From Roseiarcus sp963759955 (GTDB lineage Bacteria; Pseudomonadota; Alphaproteobacteria; Rhizobiales; Beijerinckiaceae), in contig CAVXCA010000038.1 of NCBI GenBank assembly GCA_963759955.1, forward strand, positions 38,453-102,452: 64,000 bases of DNA, in the 5' to 3' direction. A program made the translations under genes and the position numbers. Of this stretch, positions 11,021-18,188 are shown piece after piece (the stretch's first letter is position 1; the number at the start of each line of letters is the position of its first letter). The notes beneath the pieces were generated by a model. It was not told the DNA's origin. It saw only the letters and a list, made by a program, of their open reading frames with translations, and did not search any database.

Positions 11021-11698
11021 ATGTACAAAGGCAAACGGCCGACGACGACGGTCAGCTTCGTCAGCCAGAAAGGCGGCGTCGGCAAGAGCACGCTGGCGCG
11101 TCTGTTCGCGGTCGGCGCGGCCTATCGCGGCCACAAGGCGTTGCTCGCCGACTTCGATCTCGAGCAGCTCACCTGCGTCGAGTGGAACGCGGTGCGCCAG
11201 CGCGGCGAAATCGAGCCGGAGATCGACGCACGCTCGTTCAAAAGCCTGAAAAAGCTGCACAAGAACGACGAGAAGATCGATTTCGTCATCGCCGACACGC
11301 GCGGCCTCGCCGACGATCTGACCAAGGAGCTCGCCGAGGAGAGCGACGTGGTGTTCCTGCCGACCGGCACGTCGATCGACGATCTGCGCCCGACGCTCGC
11401 GCTCGCGCGCAAGCTCGCCAAGCGCGGCGCCGAAGGACGCATCGTCCTCGTGCTGTCCAAGATCGGCCGGTCGGAGTCCCAGATCGCCAAGGCGATCGAG
11501 TCGATCGCCGAATCGGGCTTCGAGTTGCTCGCCGAGCAATGGCCGCTGCGCGACGGCTTCCAGACCGACCTCGACGCCGGCCGCGCCGGGCGCGAATCGC
11601 GCAATCCGCATTTGCGCGAAACCGCCGAGCGCATGGAGGAGGCGTTGATCAAGCGCGCCCGTGCGGCCAAGCCGCGCGCGCCGGCGTCGGCCGGCTAG
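11021..11698 (+). CDS. Orphan ParA-family ATPase
   Basis: This 225-residue ATPase is of the ParA/MinD type. The deviant Walker A KGGVGKST is at residues 17-24, a switch-like stretch LLADFDLEQLTCVEW follows, and the Walker B region is DFVIADTRGLADD. An open frame runs 50 codons further upstream inside the preceding gene, but the ATG at 11021 follows a GGAGGGG ribosome site and opens directly into the fold. No parB, parS-like repeat or plasmid replication gene is nearby, so a chromosomal orphan role in positioning cargo is likely, with the cargo unknown. Its stop codon overlaps that of the convergent ndk gene. Confidence 0.85.
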   Translation: MYKGKRPTTTVSFVSQKGGVGKSTLARLFAVGAAYRGHKALLADFDLEQLTCVEWNAVRQRGEIEPEIDARSFKSLKKLHKNDEKIDFVIADTRGLADDLTKELAEESDVVFLPTGTSIDDLRPTLALARKLAKRGAEGRIVLVLSKIGRSESQIAKAIESIAESGFELLAEQWPLRDGFQTDLDAGRAGRESRNPHLRETAERMEEALIKRARAAKPRAPASAG

Positions 11699-12117
11699 CC
11701 GACGATCTCGTTGCCGGCGAAGAACTGCGCGATCTCGACCGCCGCCGTCTCCGGCGCGTCCGAGCCGTGCACGGAATTCTCGCCCATCGACAACGCGAAA
11801 TCCTTGCGGATGGTGCCGGCGGCGGCCTTTTCCGGATTGGTCGCGCCCATCACGTCGCGATAGCGCTGGATCGCGTTGTCGCCTTCGAGCGCCTGCACCA
11901 CCACCGGCGCCGCGGTCATCATTGCGACGAGCTCGCCGAAGAACGGCCGCTCCTTGTGCACGCCGTAGAATGTCTCGGCCTGCGCGCGCGTCATCAGGAC
12001 GCGCTTCTGCGCGACGATGCGCAGCCCGGCGGCCTCGATCCGCGCATTGACGGCGCCGGTGAGGTTGCGGCGCGTGACGTCGGGTTTGAGAATGGAAAAA
12101 GTCCGTTCGAGGGCCAT
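11695..12117 (-). CDS. ndk: Nucleoside diphosphate kinase
   Basis: This enzyme transfers the gamma phosphate of ATP to other nucleoside diphosphates. It has 140 residues, the usual size. It starts MALERTFSILKPDVTRRNL, contains the nucleotide-binding region and ends with the active-site histidine region NSVHGSDAPETAA. The start at 12117 was chosen because family similarity begins there, although an upstream in-frame start exists. Its last codons overlap the end of the convergent orphan parA gene: the two TAG stops share the palindrome CTAG. Confidence 0.97.
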   Translation of the reverse strand: MALERTFSILKPDVTRRNLTGAVNARIEAAGLRIVAQKRVLMTRAQAETFYGVHKERPFFGELVAMMTAAPVVVQALEGDNAIQRYRDVMGATNPEKAAAGTIRKDFALSMGENSVHGSDAPETAAVEIAQFFAGNEIVG

Positions 12118-12188
12118 GGGCGCTTTCTTGAATCGAGAGGTTGCGGGAAGCGCCGCGCTTATAACGGCGGCCGGCGGGAGCGGCAAGG

Positions 12189-12291
12189 CGCGACCCTCAC
12201 CCCAACCCCTCTCCCGAACGGGAGAGGGGCTTTGCGGTGCGACCCCTTCTCCCGTTCGGGAGAAGGTGGCGCGAAGCGCCGGATGAGGGTT
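12189..12291. repeat. Inverted pair of palindromic intergenic repeats
   Basis: This is another copy of the dispersed repeat. The outer arms CCCTCACCCC and its counterpart GGATGAGGG flank two hairpins, CCTCTCCCGAACGGGAGAGG at about 12207-12226 and CTTCTCCCGTTCGGGAGAAG at about 12247-12266. It separates ndk from the next small gene and could end transcription from either side. Confidence 0.8.
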
Positions 12292-12323
12292 TGCGCCGCG
12301 CCAACGATTGGAGGGCAGCCACG

Positions 12324-12608
12324 ATGATCACCGTCACCCGACTCCCCGGCGACGACCCGCTCCACTTCGACATCGTCGTCGCCGACGCGCGCGGGACGAG
12401 CCGCCATCGCGTCACGCTGACGCACGCCGATCTCACCCGCCTCGCCGGCGCCCGAGCGCCCGAGCGCCTGGTCGAAGCCGCGTTCCGCTTCCTCCTCGAT
12501 CGCGAGCCCAAGGAGTCCATTCTCGCCCGCTTCGACCTCAGCGTGATCGCCCGCTACTTCCCCGAATTCGAGCGCGAGCTGCCGCGGTATTGGGCGGAAG
12601 GCGCGTGA
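12324..12608 (+). CDS. Small conserved hypothetical protein
   Basis: This 94-residue protein begins MITVTRLPGDDPLHFDIVV and has a mixed alpha/beta composition, with a C-terminal stretch REPKESILARFDLSVIARYFPEFE. Similar small proteins of unknown function are common in Hyphomicrobiales. The ATG at 12324 is preceded by GGAGGG. It ends 75 bases before the toxin-antitoxin start and is separated from it by a strong promoter, so it is not part of that operon. I cannot assign a function. Confidence 0.7.
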   Translation: MITVTRLPGDDPLHFDIVVADARGTSRHRVTLTHADLTRLAGARAPERLVEAAFRFLLDREPKESILARFDLSVIARYFPEFERELPRYWAEGA

Positions 12609-12624
12609 CGGCGGAAGCCTTGCG

Positions 12625-12669
12625 TTGACGCGTTTCCCCTCTAGATATACAATTGCGATCGTGTATATC
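12625..12669 (+). promoter_or_regulatory. Promoter and overlapping operator of the toxin-antitoxin operon
   Basis: A near-consensus sigma-70 promoter is visible: TTGACG at 12625-12630, a 17-base spacer and TACAAT at 12648-12653. Lying over the -10 box is a perfect inverted repeat with arms GATATACA (12644-12651) and TGTATATC (12662-12669) around a 10-base centre. AbrB-type antitoxins bind such palindromes to repress their own operon. The position, 14 bases before the antitoxin start, fits autoregulation. Confidence 0.8.
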
Positions 12670-12682
12670 CGCAGGGGCCGCC

Positions 12683-12913
12683 ATGCAAGTCGCCAAATGG
12701 GGCAACAGCCTCGCCATCCGTATTCCCGCCGCCGTCGCGCAGGCGCTGAAACTGCGCGCGGGCGACGAGATCGAAATCCACGTCGAGGGCGCGCGCCGTT
12801 TCGCGCTCGCGCGCAAGCCCGGCCGCGACGAACTGCTCGGACGCTTGCGCGCGCTGCGCGGCCGCCTGCCCGCCGACTTCGTCTTCGACCGGGACGAGGC
12901 GAATGCAAGGTGA
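12683..12913 (+). CDS. AbrB/SpoVT-type antitoxin of a type II toxin-antitoxin pair
   Basis: This 76-residue antitoxin has the swapped-hairpin DNA-binding domain at its N-terminus: MQVAKWGNSLAIRIPAAVAQ, then LKLRAGDEIEIHVEG. The C-terminal third, RLRALRGRLPADFVFDRDEA, is the likely toxin-binding arm. It overlaps the downstream PIN-domain gene by 11 bases, the usual translational coupling of such pairs. Repression through the palindrome at 12644-12669 is inferred. It belongs to the VapB/MazE-like AbrB group. Confidence 0.9.
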   Translation: MQVAKWGNSLAIRIPAAVAQALKLRAGDEIEIHVEGARRFALARKPGRDELLGRLRALRGRLPADFVFDRDEANAR

Positions 12914-13301
12914 CTTCTTCGACACCAACGTCCTCATCTATCTCGTCTCCGCCGACGCGAAGAAGGCCGACCGCGCCGAAGCGCTGGTCAGGCAGGGCGG
13001 CGCGATCAGCGTCCAGGTCCTCAACGAAGCCGCCAACGTCGCGCGCCGCAAGATGGGCATGGATTGGCCGGAGACGCGCCAATTCCTCGCCTCGCTGCGC
13101 GGCCTGCTGACCGTCTCGCCGCTGACGCCGGAGACCCACCAACTGGGCCTCGATTTCGCCGAGCGCTACACGCTATCGATCTACGACGCGATGATCGTCG
13201 CCGCGGCGACGCTAGCCGGCTGCGCGCGGCTATGGTCGCAGGACATGCAGGACGGGATGCGGATCGGCGAGAAATTGCGGGTGGCGAACCCGTTCACGTG
13301 A
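12903..13301 (+). CDS. PIN-domain ribonuclease toxin (VapC-like)
   Basis: This 132-residue protein has the PIN nuclease fold, with its metal-binding acidic residues in place: D7 in FFDTNVLIY, E42 in LNEAANV, D95 in YDAMIVAAA and D114 in LWSQDMQDG. VapC toxins cut tRNA or rRNA when freed from the antitoxin, but the target here cannot be read. Its start lies within the antitoxin gene. All catalytic residues are intact, so the pair should be functional. Confidence 0.92.
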   Translation: MQGDFFDTNVLIYLVSADAKKADRAEALVRQGGAISVQVLNEAANVARRKMGMDWPETRQFLASLRGLLTVSPLTPETHQLGLDFAERYTLSIYDAMIVAAATLAGCARLWSQDMQDGMRIGEKLRVANPFT

Positions 13302-13341
13302 ACGGGGAAGGCGCTCGCGCTTAGATTGAGGGGAGAATCGC

Positions 13342-13932
13342 ATGCGATTGATCGGTCTCGCCGTGCTCTTGACGCTTCTCGCCGGCGCGCCGGCGCAAGC
13401 GCAGGTCGTCGCGTTGGGCGACAGCGCCACCAAAGGGTTTCATCTTCCCGAAGCCGACACCTGGCCCTACAAGCTCGAGGCGCTGTCGCGTCAGCGCGGC
13501 GTCGATGTCCACGTCGCCAACGAGGGCGTCAACGGCGACACCTCCGACGGCATGCTGAGCCGGCTCGACTCCGCCGTCCCCGAGGGAACGCGCGTGGTGA
13601 TCTTCGCCTGCTGCGGCAACGACAACAAGGACCCCCGCCATCTCGTCGCCGATCACGACGGCAATATGCGGGCGATATTCGCTCGGCTGCGGGCGCGCGG
13701 GATCGCGGTCGTATTCAGCGGCGAGCACAGCGTCGGAGTGACGTTCCCCAATGACTTCGCCATTGCGCGAACGGCGGGCGCGGTCGTGTGCGGATGGATT
13801 TACCAGGGCGTCGCCCCGGAAGACATCGAGGAGTCGGAAGCCGGCCGCCATCCCAATGCGCGCGGCACCGACGTCATCGCCGCGCGCATGCTTCCGTGCG
13901 TGATGCGCGCGCTGAAGGCGAAGGGGGGATAG
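13342..13932 (+). CDS. Secreted SGNH/GDSL hydrolase
   Basis: This 196-residue hydrolase has an N-terminal signal peptide (MRLIGLAVLLTLLAGAPAQA). The SGNH blocks are recognisable: GDSATKG at 26-32 with the catalytic Ser, NEGVNGDTSDG with the block II Gly, CCGNDNKD with the block III Asn, and RHPNARG with the C-terminal His. It resembles the TesA-like esterase group. The natural substrate, an acyl ester or a sugar acetyl group, is unknown. It follows the toxin-antitoxin pair by 40 bases and may be transcribed through from it. Confidence 0.85.
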   Translation: MRLIGLAVLLTLLAGAPAQAQVVALGDSATKGFHLPEADTWPYKLEALSRQRGVDVHVANEGVNGDTSDGMLSRLDSAVPEGTRVVIFACCGNDNKDPRHLVADHDGNMRAIFARLRARGIAVVFSGEHSVGVTFPNDFAIARTAGAVVCGWIYQGVAPEDIEESEAGRHPNARGTDVIAARMLPCVMRALKAKGG

Positions 13933-13942
13933 AGGGCGGCCA

Positions 13943-14136
13943 ATCCCCCAAGCCCCTCACCTTACCTCTCCCCGTGCGAAAGCGCGGGGAGAGGGGGCGG
14001 AAGCGCCTGTTCGAACCTTCGCCGATCGTTGCTTGCCGGAGCGGGCCGGATCGATCTTCGCCGAGTCTGGACCGGCGCCGGGGCCCCCTCTCCCCGCGTA
14101 TCGCGGGGAGAGGTAAGGTGAGGGGCGCGGGGGATT
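13943..14136. repeat. Long inverted repeat of palindromic intergenic elements
   Basis: Arms at 13943-14000 and 14081-14136 are inverted copies: AATCCCC, CCCTCACCTTACCTCTCCCCG on one side and CGGGGAGAGGTAAGGTGAGGGGC with GGGGATTAG on the other. Each arm is itself a hairpin centred on CCCCG/CGGGG. The 80 bases between hold no gene. It belongs to the same dispersed family as the other GC-rich repeats, but here the two arms match each other over a longer stretch. Confidence 0.8.
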
Positions 14137-14183
14137 AGCCGCGAACGCGCCGTTCGCCGCCTGTGCGGCCACATCGGCCCGTC

Positions 14184-14421
14184 GCCGTCAAGCCGCTCAC
14201 GCGGCTGCTGCGTTGCGCTTCGCCCGCTTCGCGGTGACCGCGCCGTTCCGATGCGGCGAAATGCATCCATGATCGCTGCTGCGCAAAGCCGGCCGCGAGG
14301 CCGGCTCGCGCAGCGACGATCATGGAGGCCAGCGCCGAGCGGAGCGGTCAAGGTTCGCGTTAGCGACCGCGAAGCGGCTCGGCGGCCGAATGCTTCGCAT
14401 TCGCCGCGACTTGACGGCGAG
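14184..14421. repeat. Large imperfect palindrome of unknown nature
   Basis: The outer ends are CGCCGTCAAG at 14184-14193 and its exact complement CTTGACGGCG at 14412-14421. The centre is a tight hairpin: TCCATGATCG near 14266 pairs with CGATCATGGA ending at 14326, followed inward by GCTGCGC/GCGCAGC and the loop stem GCCGGCC/GGCCGGC. Between outer and inner arms, blocks such as CCGCTTCGCGGT recur on the opposite strand. No open frame looks like a gene. It could be a degenerate miniature transposable element or a structured RNA. It lies just downstream of the orphan vapB, where a toxin gene would be expected. Confidence 0.55.
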
Positions 14422-14450
14422 CACGGCGATGGCATGGGCAGCGCGAGCCC

Positions 14451-14708
14451 CTACCTCAGCCAATTCTCGCGCTGACGTCTATCGATCGAGTTGGGCGGCG
14501 CGTCGTCGATGGGCGGAAACTTCTCCTTGAGCGGCTTCAGGCTCGCCAACACGTCGAGCAGCGATCGCGGCGCGGCCGGCTCGATGATCAGCTTGGCGCC
14601 CTCCTTGCGCACGATCGCGTCGGCGCCGGGCAATTCGAATTCGCGCGGAATCCGCACCGCCTGGTTCTTGCCGTTCTTGAATAGCCTGACATGCCGCGCG
14701 ATCGTCAT
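14451..14708 (-). CDS. vapB: Orphan VapB-type antitoxin
   Basis: This 85-residue protein has the AbrB-like domain of VapB antitoxins: MTIARHVRLFKNGKNQAVRI then PREFELPGADAIVRKEGAKL. A C-terminal arm with SLLDVLASLKPLKEKFPPID would wrap the toxin. The ATG at 14708 starts the family sequence. Normally a vapC toxin overlaps the 3' end, but here the downstream strand holds only the imperfect palindrome at 14184-14421, so the toxin appears lost or displaced. A palindromic operator lies just upstream. Confidence 0.85.
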   Translation of the reverse strand: MTIARHVRLFKNGKNQAVRIPREFELPGADAIVRKEGAKLIIEPAAPRSLLDVLASLKPLKEKFPPIDDAPPNSIDRRQRENWLR

Positions 14709-14722
14709 GGCGCCTCCGCTGA

Positions 14723-14740
14723 CATAGGCCAAGGCCTATG
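14723..14740. promoter_or_regulatory. Palindromic operator upstream of orphan vapB
   Basis: The 18-base sequence CATAGGCC-AA-GGCCTATG is an inverted repeat with 8-base perfect arms, 14 bases before the vapB start codon. Its placement matches VapB autoregulatory operators. Binding is inferred. Confidence 0.7.
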
Positions 14741-14950
14741 CCCGAACGAGGTGCTTGTCACCCCCTCGCGCGCGTTCGGATCAACGGAATCTCGAAAACC
14801 ATTCCTTCCTGAAAAGCCGCATTGATGCTAATCTAGCCGAATGAACCATTCCGCCCCCGCCCTCGCCTCGGCAATCACCGTCAACGCGTCAAGTTTAGCC
14901 TCTCCGCGCCCAGCAACCCCTTGATATTATTCAACACCATGTCAAGCCAA

Positions 14951-15000
14951 CCCTTGACGTCCCTTGACAAAACTTGACATCGCTTGACGTTCCTTGACGG
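14951..15000. repeat. Five CTTGAC units spaced exactly 10 bases apart
   Basis: The hexamer CTTGAC begins at 14953, 14963, 14973, 14983 and 14993, so all copies lie on one face of the helix. A sixth copy is at 15015, and complements (GTCAAG) occur at 14888 and 14941. The array ends 30 bases before the 3' end of rarA in the 321-base gap downstream of vapB's start, where no gene is seen. The function is unknown. The same CTTGACG core forms the outer ends of the imperfect palindrome at 14184-14421. Confidence 0.75.
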
Positions 15001-15029
15001 AACGTGCCGCCGGCCTTGACGCGCCCGCC

Positions 15030-16337
15030 CTACCCCTCCCCGCGCTCCCGCCGCAGCTTGGCCCAGTACTCCAGCCGCTTCCTGATCTCGCGCTCGAAGC
15101 CGCGCTCTACGGGGTCGTAGAGCTTGCGCCGGCCGAGCGCTTCGGGCCAGTAGTTCTGGCCGCTGAAGGCGTCGGGCTGGTCGTGGTCGTATTGGTAGCC
15201 GGCGCCGTAGCCCTCGCCGCGCATCAGCTTGGTCGGCGCGTTGAGGATGGTCTTGGGCGGGGTCAGCGATCCCGCGGATTTAGCGAGCGCGGTCGCCGCC
15301 TGGAACGCGGTGTAGACGGCGTTGGACTTGGGCGCGGTGGCGACATAGACGACGGCTTGAGCGATCGCCAGTTCGCCCTCGGGGCTGCCGAGGAAATCGT
15401 AGGCGTCCTTGGCGGCGTTGGCGATCACCAGCGCCTGCGGATCGGCGAGGCCGATGTCCTCGCTCGCCATCCTGACCACGCGCCGCGCCAGGAACAGCGG
15501 GTCTTCGCCGGCGTCGAGCATGCGCGCGAGATAGTAGAGCGCGGCGTCGGGGTCGGAGCCGCGCACGCATTTGTGCAGCGCCGAGATCAGGTTGTAGTGG
15601 CCCTCCTGCGCCTTGTCGTAGATCGGCGCGCGGCGCTGCACGACTTCCACCAGACCCGCGGCGTCGAAGGTCTCGCCTTCGCGCGCGGCGCGCCAGACCT
15701 CTTCGGCGAGCGTCAGCGCGGCGCGGCCGTCGCCGTCGGCCATGCTGATGAGCGCGGCGCGCGCGCCGGCGTCGAGCGGCAGCGGCTTGCCCTCGGCGCT
15801 CTCCGCCCGCGCGATCAGCTTTTCCAGCGCCGCCTCGTCGAGCGCGCGAAAGACGAGAACCCGCGCGCGCGACAGCAGCGCCGCGTTGAGCTCGAACGAC
15901 GGATTCTCGGTGGTCGCGCCGATCAGCGTGATCGAGCCGTCCTCCATGACGGGGAGGAACGAATCCTGCTGGGCGCGGTTGAAGCGATGGATTTCGTCGA
16001 CGAACAGCAGCGTCGCGCCGCCGGTCGAGCGCCGCCCGCGCGCGGCGTCGAAAATCTTCTTGAGCTCCGCGACGCCGGAATGGATCGCCGACACCTGGAC
16101 GAATTCGCCCCTGGTCTGGCGGCCGATCAGCCGCGCCACCGTGGTCTTGCCGGAGCCCGGCGGCCCCCAGAAGATCATCGAGCCGAGCGTCGGGGCCTGC
16201 AGCATCCGCGTCAGCGCGCCCTCGGGCCCGGTCAGATGCTCCTGACCCGCGACTTCGGCCAGACTTTGCGGGCGCAGCCGCTCGGGCAGCGGTGGGGGCG
16301 GCGCCAGCGCGCTCAGCATATCGGGGGGGCCGTTCAT
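15030..16337 (-). CDS. rarA: Replication-associated recombination protein A (AAA ATPase)
   Basis: RarA (MgsA) is a clamp-loader-related AAA+ ATPase that acts at stalled replication forks. It has 435 residues. It has Walker A GPPGSGKTT at 58-66, Walker B LLFVDEIHRF, sensor 1 IGATTENPSFELN and the arginine-finger region LLSRARV. The C-terminal MgsA domain carries HYNLISALHKCVRGSDPDAALYYLARML and GYQYDHD. The start at 16337 is the first ATG of the frame. It is divergent from a serine hydrolase gene with about 100 bases between. Confidence 0.96.
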   Translation of the reverse strand: MNGPPDMLSALAPPPPLPERLRPQSLAEVAGQEHLTGPEGALTRMLQAPTLGSMIFWGPPGSGKTTVARLIGRQTRGEFVQVSAIHSGVAELKKIFDAARGRRSTGGATLLFVDEIHRFNRAQQDSFLPVMEDGSITLIGATTENPSFELNAALLSRARVLVFRALDEAALEKLIARAESAEGKPLPLDAGARAALISMADGDGRAALTLAEEVWRAAREGETFDAAGLVEVVQRRAPIYDKAQEGHYNLISALHKCVRGSDPDAALYYLARMLDAGEDPLFLARRVVRMASEDIGLADPQALVIANAAKDAYDFLGSPEGELAIAQAVVYVATAPKSNAVYTAFQAATALAKSAGSLTPPKTILNAPTKLMRGEGYGAGYQYDHDQPDAFSGQNYWPEALGRRKLYDPVERGFEREIRKRLEYWAKLRRERGEG

Positions 16338-16435
16338 GGCTCACTTTGTCCCGTCGACCGGAACGAGTCCAGTCTTGCCGCCGCGCGCCGTTTCGAACAT
16401 GGTGCGCGCGTTTCGAACGACGCGAGGAGGTCCCG

Positions 16436-17635
16436 ATGCACGCCCCGTCCACCGCGCCTTCGGGCCTGCCGACCGCCCGACCCGAAGAAGTCGGCCTTTC
16501 CAGCGCCGGGCTGCGACGCCTGACCGACGCGATGGAGCGCGAGATCGCGGCGGGCCATGCGCCGGGCGTGTCGATGCTGGTCTCGCGGCACGGCAAGGTC
16601 GCCTTCGCGCAGACCCTGGGCGCGCTCAGGCCCGGCGGGCCGCCGATGGCCGCCGACGCGCTCTTCCGCATCTATTCCATGACCAAGCCGATCGTCTCGG
16701 TCGCCGCGATGACGCTGGTCGAAGAAGGGCGGCTGCTGATTTCCGATCCGCTCGCCAAGTACATCCCCGCCTTCGCCAAGACGATGGTCGGCGTCGAGAA
16801 CGGCGACAGGCTCGATCTCGTTCCGCTCAAGCGCCCGATCACCATCCAGGACCTGATGCGCCACACTTCGGGCCTCACCTACGGCTTCACCGGCGCCTCC
16901 CACGTGCAAAAGCTCGTCCACGCGGCCGCGCCGATGAGCCAGGAGAAGAGCGCGGCCGAGCACGTCGAGGCGCTCACCGCGCTGCCTCTGCAGCATCAGC
17001 CCGGCGAAGTTTGGGAATACAGCCATTCGACCGACGTGCTCGGGCGCGTCATCGAGGTGATCGCCGGCCGCAGCCTCGGCGAATTCTTGCAGGAGCGGAT
17101 TTTCACGCCGCTCGGCATGGCCGACACGGCGTTCTACGCGCCCGACGCCAAGCGCGAGCGCCTCGCGCAGCCCTACTCGTTCGACATGCTGACCGCGGCG
17201 AGAATCGACACGATCGAGTCGCGCGAGCCGCCGCTTTGCGAGATGGGCGGCGGCGGCCTCGTCTCGACCATCGGCGACTACGCGCGCTTTCTCGCGATGG
17301 CGAGCGGCGGCGGCGCGTTCAACGGCGCCCGCATTCTCGGTTCGCGAACCCTCGCCTACATGGCGAGCGACCATCTCGGGCCGAACGTCGTCAAGAACCA
17401 CTTTCTGCTATGGCCCGGCCACGGCTTCGGGCTCGGCTTCGCAGTGCGACTCGAGCCGGGAATTGCGCCGACGGCGGGCGCCGTCGGCGAATATTTCTGG
17501 GGCGGCGTCGCCGGCACCGTGTTCTGGATTTCGCCGCGCGACGCGCTGTTCGCGATCCTGATGGTGCAGGCCCCGGAACATCGCGAATATTTCCGCCTGC
17601 TCTACCGCAATCTCGTCAACGCGGCGATCGTTTGA
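16436..17635 (+). CDS. Serine hydrolase of the class C beta-lactamase/esterase family
   Basis: This 399-residue protein is related to penicillin-binding proteins and class VIII esterases. The catalytic SxxK is SMTK at residues 81-84, the second motif is YSHSTDVLGR with the tyrosine general base, and WGGVAGT near the C-terminus replaces the KTG box, as in EstB-type esterases. It has no clear signal peptide, which speaks against a secreted beta-lactamase and for a cytosolic esterase. The ATG at 16436 follows a GAGGAGG site, and longer in-frame starts overlap rarA's promoter. The substrate is unknown. Confidence 0.85.
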   Translation: MHAPSTAPSGLPTARPEEVGLSSAGLRRLTDAMEREIAAGHAPGVSMLVSRHGKVAFAQTLGALRPGGPPMAADALFRIYSMTKPIVSVAAMTLVEEGRLLISDPLAKYIPAFAKTMVGVENGDRLDLVPLKRPITIQDLMRHTSGLTYGFTGASHVQKLVHAAAPMSQEKSAAEHVEALTALPLQHQPGEVWEYSHSTDVLGRVIEVIAGRSLGEFLQERIFTPLGMADTAFYAPDAKRERLAQPYSFDMLTAARIDTIESREPPLCEMGGGGLVSTIGDYARFLAMASGGGAFNGARILGSRTLAYMASDHLGPNVVKNHFLLWPGHGFGLGFAVRLEPGIAPTAGAVGEYFWGGVAGTVFWISPRDALFAILMVQAPEHREYFRLLYRNLVNAAIV

Positions 17636-17653
17636 GCGCCGCGGCGGGCAGGA

Positions 17654-18100
17654 TCACCATACCCCGGTGTTGGCCATCGACGCCCAGGGCTCGGCGGAGG
17701 CCAGCGCCGCGCCCTTCTGGATCAGCTCGATCGAGATGGCGTCGGGGGAGCGGATGAACGCCATGCGGCCGTCGCGCGGCGGGCGGTTGATGACGACCCC
17801 GGCCTTTTGCAGCCGCTCGCAAGTCGCGTAGATGTCGTCGACGGCGTAGGCGAGATGGCCGAAATTGCGCCCGCCCGTATAGACCTCGGGGTCCCAGTTG
17901 TAGGTCAGCTCCACCAATGGCGCTTGCGTCTTTTTTGCGTTCTCGGCGTCGCCCGGCGCGGCGAGGAACACCAGGGTGTAGCGGCCCTTCTCGTTGGTCG
18001 TGCGCCGCACCTCGACGAGGCCGAACTTGCCGACGAAAAAGTCCAGCGACGCCTCGAGGTCGCTGACGCGAATCATGGTGTGCAGGTATTCCATGGTCAT
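17654..18100 (-). CDS. Glyoxalase I-like VOC protein
   Basis: This 148-residue single-domain VOC protein strongly resembles lactoylglutathione lyase. It has TMIRVSDLEASLDFFVGKFG at the start, VELTYNWDPEVYTGGRNFGH with the metal His and Glu region, and AFIRSPDAISIELIQKG near the end. Lactoylglutathione lyase turns the hemithioacetal of methylglyoxal and glutathione into S-lactoylglutathione. Two ATG codons six bases apart (18100 and 18094) both suit the GGAAGG ribosome site, and the first is given. It is convergent with the hydrolase gene and divergent from the CDF transporter gene. Confidence 0.85.
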   Translation of the reverse strand: MTMEYLHTMIRVSDLEASLDFFVGKFGLVEVRRTTNEKGRYTLVFLAAPGDAENAKKTQAPLVELTYNWDPEVYTGGRNFGHLAYAVDDIYATCERLQKAGVVINRPPRDGRMAFIRSPDAISIELIQKGAALASAEPWASMANTGVW

Positions 18101-18188
18101 GGGTCCTTCCCGGTTTGCGTCGACGCGGCCGACAGAGCATAAGGGCGAGCCGCCAGGCGATCGGTGAAAACGCTCGCTCGACCTATAC

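Noticed and set aside
14951..15000. CTTGAC array as a CRISPR
   Set aside because: Units are 10 bases long with no spacers, and no cas gene is present.
14951..15020. CTTGAC array as plasmid iterons or a replication origin
   Set aside because: There is no replication initiator or AT-rich unwinding region, and DnaA-box likeness is absent. The orphan parA is 3 kb away and lacks parB.
16436..17635. Antibiotic-resistance beta-lactamase
   Set aside because: There is no signal peptide, and the third motif is WGG instead of KTG, so an esterase-type hydrolase is more likely.
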